Source: Pseudomaricurvus albidus (GTDB lineage: Bacteria; Pseudomonadota; Gammaproteobacteria; Pseudomonadales; Cellvibrionaceae). From it: 64,000 bases of DNA. Every line of letters begins with the position of its first letter. Position 1 is the first letter of the stretch. Where the stretch lies: positions 117,311 through 181,310 of the forward strand of contig NZ_JAHKRS010000009.1 of NCBI RefSeq assembly GCF_018863235.1, written 5' to 3'. The notes under the pieces were generated by a model. The model was not told the DNA's origin. It did no database searches and was given only the letters and a program-made list of their open reading frames with translations. The position numbers and the translations under genes are program-made. Of this stretch, positions 9,171 through 18,055 are shown one piece after another.

Positions 9171-11222
9171 TTACATCACTCGCTGGCCAGGTTTGGCGCC
9201 TGAATGGGGTTCAAGCAAGTAGATTTCTTTCTTGCCCGGACCCGCAGCCAACACCATGCCTTCAGAAACACCGAATTTCATCTTGCGCGGAGCCAAATTT
9301 GCCACCATTACGGTCAGCTTGCCCTCGAGGTCTTCTGGCTGGTATGCACTTTTGATACCGGAGAACACGTTTCGGGTTTCGCCACCGAGATCCAGCGTCA
9401 GGCGCAAGAGCTTGTCAGCGCCCTCCACATGCTCGGCTTTGGCAATCAGAGCGACACGTAGATCCACTTTTGCAAAATCGTCAAAGTTGATTTCATCGGC
9501 GATGGGCTCTTTGGCCAGTTCGGTGTCCGCTGCTGCCGGTTTGTCGGTTTGAGCTTCCAGTGTCGCCAGAGCTTCTTTGCTGGCTTCCAGCATGGCGTCT
9601 ACTTTTTCTTTCTCGATACGAGTCAGTAGCGGCTTAAACTTGTTGATGCTTTCGCCACCGCGGAATGCCACCGGAGCGTTCCAGCTCAGAGTCTCATTCA
9701 AAAACTCTTCTGCGCTCGCCGCCAAAGCGGGAATGACAGGCTTCAGCCAGGTCAGCAGTGCGCGGAACATGTTGACGCCCAGAGTACAGATGTCCAGCAC
9801 CTGTTGTTCGGTACCTTCTTCTTTAGCCAGCGACCAGGGCGCTTGTGCGGCAATGTACTCGTTGGCTGCGTCGGCCAGAGCCATGATTTCGCGCATGGCT
9901 TTGCCAAACTCGCGATTCTCATAGAAGTTGGCAATCACTTGATCGGCCTCGACAAATCGCTGCCACAGGCTTTCGTCAGCGACGGTAGTAGATAAGGTGC
10001 CACCACTTTTCTGGATAAACTTCGCGGTGCGGCTGGCAATGTTGACGACCTTGCCGACCAGATCGCTGTTTACGCGCTGAATGAAGTCTTCCAGGTTGAG
10101 GTCGAGATCGTCCACACCGCTGCTGAGCTTGGCGGCGAAGTAATAGCGCAGGTATTCGGGATTCAGGTAGTCCAGATAGGTGCGGGCATTGATGAATGTG
10201 CCGCGGGATTTGGACATCTTCTTGCCGTTGACGGTCAGGAAACCGTGGACGCACACTTTGGTCGGCGTGCGGAACTGGGCAGAACTGAGCATGGCTGGCC
10301 AGAACAGGGCGTGGAAGTTGACAATGTCTTTACCGATGAAGTGGTAAACCTCGCAATCGGAATCCGGTTTCCAGTAGTCGTTGAACGTGGCGGCAACGTC
10401 CACGCCTTCCTGCTTGCTCAGATAGTTTTTGAAGCTCGCCAGGTAACCAATGGGGGCGTCCAGCCAGACATAGAAGAACTTGTTTTTTTCGCCGGGGATT
10501 TCAAAGCCGAAGTAGGGCGCATCCCGGGAGATATCCCATTCCTGCAGGCCGGAATCGAGCCATTCAGACAGTTTGTTTGCCACTTCGTCCTGCAGGTGAC
10601 CGGCACGGGTCCACTCTTTCAGAAAGCCTTCAAACTCGGGCAGTTTGAAGAAAAAGTGCTCGGATTCTTTCTCAATGGGCGTCGCGCCGGAGATCACAGA
10701 TTTCGGATTGATCAACTCGGTGGGTGAGTAGGTCGCCCCGCAGGCTTCGCAGTTGTCGCCGTACTGGTCATCGGCTTTACACTTGGGGCAGCTGCCCTTG
10801 ATGTAGCGGTCGGCCAGGAAGAGTTCTTTCTCGGGGTCGAACGCCTGGGTAATTTTGCGGCTGGCAATGTGGCCATTGGCCTTGAGCTTCTCGTAGATGT
10901 AAGAGGACAGCTCGCGATTTTCTTCCGAGTGGGTGGAGTGAAAATTGTCGAAATTCACGAGAAAATCGGCGAAATCCTTCTCATGCTCGGCTTTTACATT
11001 GGCAATTTGTTGTTCCGGCGTCAGCCCCAGCTGCTCAGCTTTGAGCATGATGGCGGTGCCGTGAGCGTCGTCCGCGCAGACGTAGGTGCAGTCGTGACCG
11101 CGCATCTTCTGAAATCGCACCCAGATGTCCGTTTGGATGTACTCCACCAGGTGCCCCAGGTGAATGGAGCCGTTGGCGTAAGGCAGTGCGCTGGTAACCA
11201 GAATTTTACGACGCTCAGTCAT
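9171..11222 (-). CDS. metG: Methionyl-tRNA synthetase
   Basis: Charges tRNA-Met in the cytoplasm. The 683-residue protein has the class I signature [12 protein letters not shown] near residue 15 and a zinc knuckle [18 protein letters not shown] near 145-162. GKKMSKSRG, the KMSKS loop, lies near 335. A C-terminal EMAPII/Trbp111-like tRNA-binding domain (about residues 580-683, with [14 protein letters not shown]) is present, as in the long E. coli form. It stands alone; the divergent mrp gene that often adjoins metG is present but displaced by a receptor gene. Confidence 0.97.
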   Translation of the reverse strand: MTERRKILVTSALPYANGSIHLGHLVEYIQTDIWVRFQKMRGHDCTYVCADDAHGTAIMLKAEQLGLTPEQQIANVKAEHEKDFADFLVNFDNFHSTHSEENRELSSYIYEKLKANGHIASRKITQAFDPEKELFLADRYIKGSCPKCKADDQYGDNCEACGATYSPTELINPKSVISGATPIEKESEHFFFKLPEFEGFLKEWTRAGHLQDEVANKLSEWLDSGLQEWDISRDAPYFGFEIPGEKNKFFYVWLDAPIGYLASFKNYLSKQEGVDVAATFNDYWKPDSDCEVYHFIGKDIVNFHALFWPAMLSSAQFRTPTKVCVHGFLTVNGKKMSKSRGTFINARTYLDYLNPEYLRYYFAAKLSSGVDDLDLNLEDFIQRVNSDLVGKVVNIASRTAKFIQKSGGTLSTTVADESLWQRFVEADQVIANFYENREFGKAMREIMALADAANEYIAAQAPWSLAKEEGTEQQVLDICTLGVNMFRALLTWLKPVIPALAASAEEFLNETLSWNAPVAFRGGESINKFKPLLTRIEKEKVDAMLEASKEALATLEAQTDKPAAADTELAKEPIADEINFDDFAKVDLRVALIAKAEHVEGADKLLRLTLDLGGETRNVFSGIKSAYQPEDLEGKLTVMVANLAPRKMKFGVSEGMVLAAGPGKKEIYLLEPHSGAKPGQRVM

Positions 11223-11387
11223 AACAGTTGCTATCTCGCTTCGGGTGAATGATGGGACTGGCCAACAACAGCCATATCCCGGAAAAATGGCGGCGAACTA
11301 TAGCATTTTTTGCAGGGTAAATCAGTGCCAAAGGCGAAATAGGAAGGGAATTCAGCGGGTTGCTTTGGAAAGAAGCGAGGAGCTAAG

Positions 11388-11421
11388 AAAAGAGGGGGGC
11401 CGGCAGAAGTCCTGCCAGCCC
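11388..11421 (-). terminator. Terminator after the TonB siderophore receptor
   Basis: Read on the minus strand, GGGCTGGCAG pairs with CTGCCGGCCC (one G-U pair) around a 5-nt loop and is followed by a C/T tract ending in TTTT. It begins about 35 bases past the receptor stop. Confidence 0.65.
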
Positions 11422-11456
11422 AAAACGAGCCCCAGTGGAGCAGGGGGAATTTTGAT

Positions 11457-13826
11457 TTAGAAAGTCATTTGCAGGGTCAGCCAGTAATTGCGGCCGGCGT
11501 CCTTGACGTTGTAGTCATCGGTAAAGACGACTTCGCTGACCGCGCCGCGCCCGGTTACCATGGTGTAGACACCGTCGCCATTAAGGTCTGTGAACTGTGT
11601 GGTGTAGGTGGTGAAATCCTCATCCAAAAGGTTGTTCACGCGTCCAAACAGGCTGAGATTCTCTGTGATGTCATAGCGAATACCCAGGTTCAGAATTTCG
11701 TAGTTTTTGAAGTAGCGGGCTTTGTCTTCCTCGATGTCCCATTCCCGATAGCGGTCAGAGCGTAATTCTGCCTGTAGTGACAGGGACAGGTTGTCCAGCG
11801 CCTGCCAATCGAGACTGAGGTTGGCCATATGCTCGGCGGTGTTGGTCAGGGGTTGACCTTCTTCGGCGCCACTCATCTGTTCACTGTCGGTCCAGGTGTA
11901 GTTGGCCTTGAATGTCCAGTTGTCGGTAATCATGTAGCGTCCAGCCAGCTCAATCCCCTGAATATCGACTTCATCAATATTCACTTTTTTAGTGCTTCTG
12001 GAGTTGAAGTCCGATAGCCCGGCATTGGCATAGGATCCTGTGATGCCACAATCCTGAGCGGAACTGCAGGGCTGAGAGCTGATTTTGTCTTCAAATTTGG
12101 TGTTGAAGTAGGTGATGTTGAAATTGTGCCCGTTCAGCGAATTCCAGTAGAGGGCAATTTCGCTGTTGACGCTGGTTTCGGGTTCCAGATCCGGATTGCC
12201 GTAAAGAGGGATGGTGCCCTGGCCGCCAAAACCGGTAATACCGTCGTAGAGATCGGTGGTTTTCGGAGTTTTGTAACCGGTACTGACTCCACCTTTCAGG
12301 GTCCAGCTGTCAGACAGGGAGTACACACCGTACAAGCGGGGAGAGACCTGGCTGCCAAACACATCATGTTCGTCGTAACGTACACCGGCAGTGATTGTCA
12401 GCGGCGTTACTGGCGTCCAGCTGTCTTCCACAAACAGGGAGTACATCTCCTGATCCTGTACGCCACCGGGCTGGTCTTTCTCGGTTCCAAAAACACTGTC
12501 TTCAAGTTCGCCATCTATGAGCTGGCCGCCGATGACCAGCACGTGGCTACCAAACGCTTCCAGGGGAATATTGACGTTGGCGTCCAGAGTGTATTGATTG
12601 CTTTTCAAGGTACGTTCAGGGCGCGGCAGGAAGGTGTCTTCGGCCAGTGCTCGGCGTTCTGCCTCGCTCATGCCGGCGTAGTTGCCGGTGCCGTCTTGCA
12701 TTTCCTGAAGCTCGAGTCGCTCATCGACGGTCAGGGGCAGTGTGCGGCCCTCGTTGGCGCTATCGACATAAGACAGGGCAACATAGCTGGTACCAAAGCT
12801 CCAGTCGCCTTCGTGGGTGACAGACCACCAGTCGCGGGTGAATTTTTGATCGGCGGCATAGCCCGAGCGGCCTCGTGACCACAGGGCATCGATATTGTCC
12901 TTGGTGCCCAGAGGGTAGCTGATTTCCCCGCTGTCTGGATCAACTACCGGAGTGTTGTCGTAGATCTGCTCGGAGGTGTCATAGTCAAAGCGCAGGGTTT
13001 GACGTTCGTCGAGAACATAGGTCAGTGTAAAGCCGTATTCTTCAGTGGTGCTGTCTACGGTGCGACCACCACCACCAAAACCGGTGGTGCGTATATGGAC
13101 ATCGCCATTGGGATCAACTGCAGGCTCAAATTGTGGTGAGGAAGCTTTGCTTTCGTAATGGCTGCCACGCAATCCCAGAGAGAGCACGTTTTCAATCAAT
13201 GGGCCACTGATTGAAAAATTCCCCTGGTATTCGTCACCGAAATCATTGTTCTCCTGGACGGTGCCGCCCAGATTAATGGCGCCATGCCAGCTGTCTGCGG
13301 TTTTTTTGGTGATCACGTTGACAACGCCACCCATGGCGTCGGCACCATAAAGGGTAGAGGCTGGTCCACGGATAATCTCGATGCGCTCAATGGACTCGGC
13401 TGGTGGCATATGTCCGAAGGCGTTGCCGCCGAAATTGTTGGGGTAGATGTCACCGTGATTGTTCTGGCGTTTGCCATCGATCAGAAGCAGGGTGTAATCC
13501 CCCGACAGGCCGCGCATGCTGACTTGGGCTTGTCCGGTTTTATCGCGCTCAGTACCAATATCAATACCTTCCTGATATTTCAGAATGTCGACCAGATTGG
13601 CGTGTGGACGCGATAGAACATCATCTTGTGAGATCACTGAAATACTGGCAGGGGCATCCGGAATTTTCTGTTCGTACCCGGTTGCTGAGACAACAATTTC
13701 TTCATCATATTTAGAGATGGTAGTGGTTTTAATGTCCGTATCGGATGCCAGTGTGTGCCAGCTGGCCGACATGGCTATGGCGATTGATAAGGTATTCCGT
13801 GTGCACCTTGAAAGCTTCTTGTTCAC
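11457..13826 (-). CDS. TonB-dependent catecholate siderophore receptor (CirA/FepA-like)
   Basis: Outer-membrane receptor that would import an iron-siderophore using TonB energy. The GTG at 13826 is chosen because GGGGG lies about 9 nt upstream and yields a clean signal peptide (MNKKLSRCTRNTLSIAIAMS); an upstream in-frame TTG has no Shine-Dalgarno. Seen in order: a TonB-box-like EEIVVSA; a plug with DAPASISVIS, RGLSGDYTLLLIDGKR and IERIEIIRGPASTLYGADAM; then a 22-strand-type barrel ending in LQMTF. About 789 residues is somewhat longer than CirA (about 660). A near-consensus Fur box lies upstream. Which siderophore it binds cannot be read from sequence. Confidence 0.88.
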   Translation of the reverse strand: MNKKLSRCTRNTLSIAIAMSASWHTLASDTDIKTTTISKYDEEIVVSATGYEQKIPDAPASISVISQDDVLSRPHANLVDILKYQEGIDIGTERDKTGQAQVSMRGLSGDYTLLLIDGKRQNNHGDIYPNNFGGNAFGHMPPAESIERIEIIRGPASTLYGADAMGGVVNVITKKTADSWHGAINLGGTVQENNDFGDEYQGNFSISGPLIENVLSLGLRGSHYESKASSPQFEPAVDPNGDVHIRTTGFGGGGRTVDSTTEEYGFTLTYVLDERQTLRFDYDTSEQIYDNTPVVDPDSGEISYPLGTKDNIDALWSRGRSGYAADQKFTRDWWSVTHEGDWSFGTSYVALSYVDSANEGRTLPLTVDERLELQEMQDGTGNYAGMSEAERRALAEDTFLPRPERTLKSNQYTLDANVNIPLEAFGSHVLVIGGQLIDGELEDSVFGTEKDQPGGVQDQEMYSLFVEDSWTPVTPLTITAGVRYDEHDVFGSQVSPRLYGVYSLSDSWTLKGGVSTGYKTPKTTDLYDGITGFGGQGTIPLYGNPDLEPETSVNSEIALYWNSLNGHNFNITYFNTKFEDKISSQPCSSAQDCGITGSYANAGLSDFNSRSTKKVNIDEVDIQGIELAGRYMITDNWTFKANYTWTDSEQMSGAEEGQPLTNTAEHMANLSLDWQALDNLSLSLQAELRSDRYREWDIEEDKARYFKNYEILNLGIRYDITENLSLFGRVNNLLDEDFTTYTTQFTDLNGDGVYTMVTGRGAVSEVVFTDDYNVKDAGRNYWLTLQMTF

Positions 13827-13881
13827 TGATTGTATCCCCCGCAATTTCAGTAATGTTCTACTTGATTTTGATGATGCTTAT

Positions 13882-13900
13882 TATAATGATAATAATTATC
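13882..13900 (-). promoter_or_regulatory. Fur box upstream of the TonB siderophore receptor
   Basis: The sequence TATAATGATAATAATTATC matches the 19-bp Fur consensus GATAATGATAATCATTATC at 17 of 19 positions. It lies 56 bases upstream of the chosen GTG start of the receptor, where Fur-Fe would cover the promoter. It is about 220 bases from the divergent mrp start, so it probably does not control that gene. Confidence 0.88.
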
Positions 13901-14119
13901 AATTGTAAATGGAGTTGAGCAGGGAAGTTGGTTGCAGTCCATGAAGGAATGGCCTGAATAGTTCCTGACTCAGCAATTTATGCATTTGGCCAGGTAAATT
14001 GATCCATTTTCTGATGATATTTTGGTAATGTGCTGCCTTCTGTTTTGCTCTCTAGGCTAAGTGGCTAGATCAATGCGCCTTAAGCCCCCCAAAACCCTGC
14101 GTGATTACTGAGGAATTCC

Positions 14120-15229
14120 ATGTCTGACGCTGCCAACCCCATCCTGCCCTCTCAAATTGAATCCCGGGTTCTGTCATTACCGCTCCCGGAGCTGAATGCT
14201 ACCGTTGGTGAATTGGGGCAGGTCGAAAGCGTGAGCGTCACCGATGGCAAGGTCGAATTGGTGATACTTCTGGGATTTCCTGCACAGGGTTTGTTGCAGA
14301 GTCTGAGTGAATCTATCTGGGAGGCAATCAAAGACCTGCCTGGGGTGGAGCGTGTGGCGGTGGATATCGGCTGGAAGGTTCAGCCGGGACCGGTAGCGGA
14401 CCCTGGCGCTGCCATCCCCCACGTGAAAAACATTCTGGCGGTGGCTTCCGGTAAAGGTGGTGTGGGAAAATCCACCACAGCAATCAATTTGGCACTGGCT
14501 TTACGGGCAGAAGGTGCGGTTGTCGGAATTCTGGATGCGGATATCTATGGCCCCAGTATTCCGGCGATGCTGGGCGTAGGAAACCAGCGCCCGGCACTGG
14601 AGAAAGGGCCTCAGGGACAAATGCTGGTGCCCATTGAGGCGCACGGTATTTATTCCATTTCCATGGGCTATCTGGTGACTGAACAAACTCCCATGGTTTG
14701 GCGTGGGCCGATGGCCAGTGGTGCCTTGCAGCAGTTGCTGGCCCAGACTCTGTGGCCTGATCTGGACTATCTGATCATCGATATGCCTCCCGGTACTGGT
14801 GATATTCAATTGACCCTGTCGCAAAAAGTCCCGGTAACGGGCTCAGTCGTTGTGACCACCCCTCAGGATATTGCCCTGTTGGACGCGCAAAAGGGCATCG
14901 AAATGTTCCGCAAGGTACATGTACCGGTGCTGGGAGTGATAGAAAATATGGCCACACACATTTGTTCAAACTGTGGCCACGAAGAGCATATTTTTGGCGA
15001 AGGGGGTGGTCAGCGCATCGCCAGTGATTATCAGACTCAATTACTGGGGGCTTTACCGTTGAATTTGTCCATTCGTCAGCAGGCCGACGGTGGTTGTCCC
15101 ACTGTCGCTGCTGATCCGGAATCGGAGTTGTCGATGATCTATCGCGGGATTGCGACTCGGGTTGCAGCGGAGCTGGCCAAGTCGGTAGGGCAGACATCGG
15201 CGCCGATTATCGAAACCACCGATGACTGA
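14120..15229 (+). CDS. apbC: Iron-sulfur cluster carrier Mrp/ApbC
   Basis: P-loop ATPase that carries and transfers Fe-S clusters in the cytoplasm. An N-terminal MIP18/DUF59-type domain (about residues 10-90) precedes the deviant Walker A GKGGVGKST near residue 111. Later come DADIYGPSIPAMLG, the IDMPPGTGD motif and the conserved C-x-x-C in CSNCGHEEHIFG near 278, which bridges the cluster at the dimer interface (family knowledge). Its 369 residues match the family. It is transcribed away from metG, but with the siderophore receptor in between. Confidence 0.94.
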   Translation: MSDAANPILPSQIESRVLSLPLPELNATVGELGQVESVSVTDGKVELVILLGFPAQGLLQSLSESIWEAIKDLPGVERVAVDIGWKVQPGPVADPGAAIPHVKNILAVASGKGGVGKSTTAINLALALRAEGAVVGILDADIYGPSIPAMLGVGNQRPALEKGPQGQMLVPIEAHGIYSISMGYLVTEQTPMVWRGPMASGALQQLLAQTLWPDLDYLIIDMPPGTGDIQLTLSQKVPVTGSVVVTTPQDIALLDAQKGIEMFRKVHVPVLGVIENMATHICSNCGHEEHIFGEGGGQRIASDYQTQLLGALPLNLSIRQQADGGCPTVAADPESELSMIYRGIATRVAAELAKSVGQTSAPIIETTDD

Positions 15230-15251
15230 GGTGTATTAACAAGCGGAAAGC

Positions 15252-15725
15252 CTACTGGTTGTCGTAGGTTTCTATGCGGTCTTCCAAAACGGTCAGGCTG
15301 ACACCGGCCTGCTCGAACATTTCACGGGTTTCCTGAGCGGCGTGGTAGCGGTTTTTGGCTACTACATGCTTGATGCCGCAGCTGATGATCAGCATCGCGC
15401 AAACCCGACAAGGTTCCATCTTGCAGTAGAGTGTACTGCCTTCCAGAGAAATTCCGTGTCTGGCGGCCTGACATATGGCGTTCTGCTCCGCGTGGATGGT
15501 GCGCATGCAGTGCTGACGGGTGGTACCATCATCGTCGATCACCTGTTTCATCAGGTGGCCTGCGTCATCGCAGTGCGGCAGGCCGGAAGGTGAGCCTACG
15601 TAACCAGTAGAGATAATGCGTTTGTCCCGGACAATGATGCAGCCTGAGCGGCCTCGGTCACAAGTGGCTCGCGTTGCCACGGTGTCCATCATATGGATAA
15701 AGTAGTCGTCCCAATCTGGTCTCAT
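15252..15725 (-). CDS. Deoxycytidylate (dCMP) deaminase
   Basis: Converts dCMP to dUMP for thymidylate synthesis; a zinc enzyme of the cytidine deaminase superfamily. The 157-residue protein shows the zinc/proton-shuttle motif TIHAEQNAI near residue 76 and the ligand pair EPCRVCAMLI near 104, plus DRGRSGCIIVRDKRIISTG at the N-terminus. It converges with mrp, with 22 bases between the stops. ComEB-type proteins share the fold, but the 157-residue single domain fits the metabolic enzyme. Confidence 0.88.
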   Translation of the reverse strand: MRPDWDDYFIHMMDTVATRATCDRGRSGCIIVRDKRIISTGYVGSPSGLPHCDDAGHLMKQVIDDDGTTRQHCMRTIHAEQNAICQAARHGISLEGSTLYCKMEPCRVCAMLIISCGIKHVVAKNRYHAAQETREMFEQAGVSLTVLEDRIETYDNQ

Positions 15726-15907
15726 GCCTGTTTACCTGCTTGATGTCGGTGGTTGGAATTCAGGGGGATTGCCTGTTTTATCATCGAAAGCGGCCGCGAG
15801 TATAGCAGGTGAGTGAAGAAAGTTAATGGGGCTACCCTGATGAATAATGCTATGGCCCACCATACCGTGATAGCTGCCTTGGCAGCACTGTTGAGAGAAT
15901 GTGCACT

Positions 15908-17101
15908 ATGAATGATGTAAAGGCGGTTGATGTTCTGATTATCGGGGCCGGGGCCGCTGGTTTGATGTGTGCGATCACTGCCGGTCAGCGTGGTCGTAAT
16001 GTCATGGTTGTCGATCACGCGAACAAGGTCGGTAAAAAGATACTGATGTCAGGTGGCGGTCGTTGTAACTTCACGAATATGTACGCCGAGCCCGATAACT
16101 ATCTGAGTGAGAACCCTCACTTTTTTAAATCGGCGTTGGCCCGTTATACCCAGTGGGATTTTATCGAACTGGTCAACAAGCATCAGATTCCTTATCACGA
16201 AAAGAAGCTGGGGCAACTGTTTTGCGATAATAAAGCCAGTGATATTGTGGAAATGTTATTGGCTGAATGCGATCAGGCAGGAGCGTTGGTACAGACCCAC
16301 TGCAGTATTGAATCGGTGACTTATGACGAGCAGATGTCGCGCTACTGTGTTGACACTTCCCTTGGAACCATAACTGCCGAATCTTTGGTTGTTGCGACCG
16401 GAGGACTGTCAATTCCGACCATGGGGGCAACGGGTTTGGGGTACGAACTTGCCGAGCAGTTTGGTTTGCGCTTACTGCCTCGCTCGGCTGGATTGGTTCC
16501 TTTTACCTTATCGAAAGAGCAATTGCTTCCTTTCACGACGCTGGTAGGCAGCTCTGCTGATGTCAGAGTGACCTGCGGTGATCAAAGTTTCCGTGAGAAC
16601 TTGTTGTTTACACATCGTGGTTTAAGTGGGCCTGTGATTTTACAAATTTCCTCGTATTGGCAGCCGGGTCAATCCATTGAGATTGATTGGTGCCCTGACA
16701 TGGATTTGTCAGATTATCTGTTGAATGCAAAAAATGATCGGCCCAAGGCAGAGTTAAAAACCGTATTGGGTAACCTGCATACTAAAAGCTGGGCAAGTGT
16801 ATTTTGCGAGCATTGGTTGAGCAATCAGCCAATGAACACTTACAGCGAAAATCAGTTAGAGGACATTGCCGAAAAGCTGCACTGTTGGAAAATTCTTCCC
16901 GCTGGAACGGAAGGTTATCGCACGGCAGAGGTGACACTGGGCGGGGTGAATACCGATGATTTGTCTTCCAAGACCATGGAAGCCAAATCACAGAAAGGAC
17001 TGTATTTTATTGGAGAGGTTGTTGATGTAACCGGCTGGTTGGGTGGTTACAATTTTCAGTTTGCCTGGGCTTCCGGTTATGCTGCGGGTTGCTTTGTTTA
17101 G
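15908..17101 (+). CDS. HI0933/BaiN-family flavoprotein (NAD(P)/FAD-dependent oxidoreductase)
   Basis: FAD-binding protein of the YhiN/HI0933 family, whose physiological reaction is unsettled. It has an N-terminal Rossmann motif VLIIGAGAAGLMCAITAG and the family signature KKILMSGGGRCNFTN near residue 40. A second dinucleotide segment VVATGGLSIPTMGATGLGYELA lies near 160, and the C-terminal GWLGGYNFQFAWASG closes the FAD site. About 397 residues is typical. The ATG at 15908 is preferred because GAGAGA lies 9 nt upstream; an ATG at 15899 overlaps that Shine-Dalgarno. It is followed by an intrinsic terminator. Confidence 0.88.
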   Translation: MNDVKAVDVLIIGAGAAGLMCAITAGQRGRNVMVVDHANKVGKKILMSGGGRCNFTNMYAEPDNYLSENPHFFKSALARYTQWDFIELVNKHQIPYHEKKLGQLFCDNKASDIVEMLLAECDQAGALVQTHCSIESVTYDEQMSRYCVDTSLGTITAESLVVATGGLSIPTMGATGLGYELAEQFGLRLLPRSAGLVPFTLSKEQLLPFTTLVGSSADVRVTCGDQSFRENLLFTHRGLSGPVILQISSYWQPGQSIEIDWCPDMDLSDYLLNAKNDRPKAELKTVLGNLHTKSWASVFCEHWLSNQPMNTYSENQLEDIAEKLHCWKILPAGTEGYRTAEVTLGGVNTDDLSSKTMEAKSQKGLYFIGEVVDVTGWLGGYNFQFAWASGYAAGCFV

Positions 17102-17140
17102 TTTGTTACCTCTGTAGGGTATTGCAGAAATATTATTCAG

Positions 17141-17169
17141 AGCCAGTCGCCCAGGCTGGCTTTTGTTTA
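17141..17169 (+). terminator. Intrinsic terminator after the flavoprotein gene
   Basis: AGCCAG (17141-17146) pairs with CTGGCT (17156-17161) and is followed by TTTTGTTT, about 40 bases after the stop codon. Confidence 0.75.
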
Positions 17170-17451
17170 ACTGGTACGATCGTTCAGGTTTTTTTCTGGG
17201 TTAACTCCAAGGTTCAACACCTCTGCTTGAATGGCTTTTTGTTGTTGTGGATCAAATGTTATAAAAATCAGGGTGTAATAACTGTCGGTTCTTCGTTCTC
17301 TTGGTTATTCAAGATTTCAAAATCAGTTTCTAAAGTTATGGGTATGCTGGTCGAAAACACCATGCAGGCCAAGGCAGGTCATTAGAATGAAGCGGCTTCC
17401 GCAATTGACGGGAGAAATCATGAATTCACTCTCTTTGATCTGTGGCCAGTT
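17170..17451. other. Intergenic region before the SCO/chemoreceptor operon
   Basis: AT-rich spacer expected to carry the promoter of the downstream SCO-MCP operon. A 98-codon open frame overlapping it (17089-17385) has no Shine-Dalgarno and no protein character, and I do not regard it as a gene. No operator was recognised. Confidence 0.45.
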
Positions 17452-17479
17452 ATGTTCCGTAAACATTTTCTTTCAATAG
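17420..17479 (+). CDS. Possible 19-codon leader peptide overlapping the SCO start
   Basis: An ATG at 17420 has a far better Shine-Dalgarno (GGGAGAAATC then ATG) than the SCO ATG at 17452. Its frame, [19 protein letters not shown], ends at a TAG 25 bases inside the SCO gene. It may be a minicistron that couples translation into the SCO gene, or chance. No homologue is recognised. The SCO frame has no earlier start codon that could use this ribosome site. Confidence 0.3.
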   Translation: MNSLSLICGQLCSVNIFFQ

Positions 17480-18054
17480 TGTGTTTGTTACTGGCTATAG
17501 CTGCACTTCCTCTAGCTCTGTGGGCCACACTCAATGTTCGCGGCAGCTATGGTGTCGAAACCGAACTTGAGTTGACGCCTTTTCGGTGGCACTCAATAGA
17601 GGGTTCTCAATCTTCTCTTTCCTCATTAGATCATTCGTTAACGCTCATGTTTATGGGGTATTTGTCTTGTGAGGATGTATGTCCTGCGATGTTAGGGACT
17701 CTTTTTTCGGCTGCAGAGAAGCAAGGCCTATTTGATAAGGTCGGTTTTCTATTTCTATCAGTTGACCCCAAAAGGGATACCCAAGAATTGAGAAAAGCGG
17801 TTGTTGATAGCGTGGGTGACCAGGTGTATTCCGGTGTGCTGAATGCGCCAGACCTTTATCGTCTTCGCCATGAGTTGAATGATCCTGAAGCTGATTCTTC
17901 AAGCCCTGAATCTCACAGCGGTAATTTATACCTGCTGGATAAACATTATCGTGTGCTGAAGATTTATCCCTATTCGTCGATCGATGCAGCGAAGCTCAGT
18001 CTGGATCTTGAGCAAATTTTGTTGAACCTTAATCCTGATTTCAACCGAGGTTAG
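17452..18054 (+). CDS. SCO1/SenC-family copper/thioredoxin-fold protein
   Basis: Membrane-anchored thioredoxin-fold protein. An N-terminal hydrophobic segment (about residues 5-25) is followed by the SCO copper motif CEDVC near residue 76 (C-x-x-x-C). Also seen are [10 protein letters not shown] near 102 and HSGNLYLLD near 158, whose His is the third copper ligand in SCO proteins (family knowledge). Canonical SCO proteins insert copper into cytochrome oxidase CuA. No oxidase genes are nearby; instead the stop is 1 base from the start of a chemoreceptor, which suggests a sensory role. Length of 200 residues is normal. Confidence 0.82.
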   Translation: MFRKHFLSIVCLLLAIAALPLALWATLNVRGSYGVETELELTPFRWHSIEGSQSSLSSLDHSLTLMFMGYLSCEDVCPAMLGTLFSAAEKQGLFDKVGFLFLSVDPKRDTQELRKAVVDSVGDQVYSGVLNAPDLYRLRHELNDPEADSSSPESHSGNLYLLDKHYRVLKIYPYSSIDAAKLSLDLEQILLNLNPDFNRG

Positions 18055-18055
18055 T

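Noticed and set aside
17089..17385. 98-codon plus-strand frame after the flavoprotein gene
   Set aside because: It begins inside the flavoprotein gene, spans a terminator hairpin and has no recognisable domain or ribosome site.
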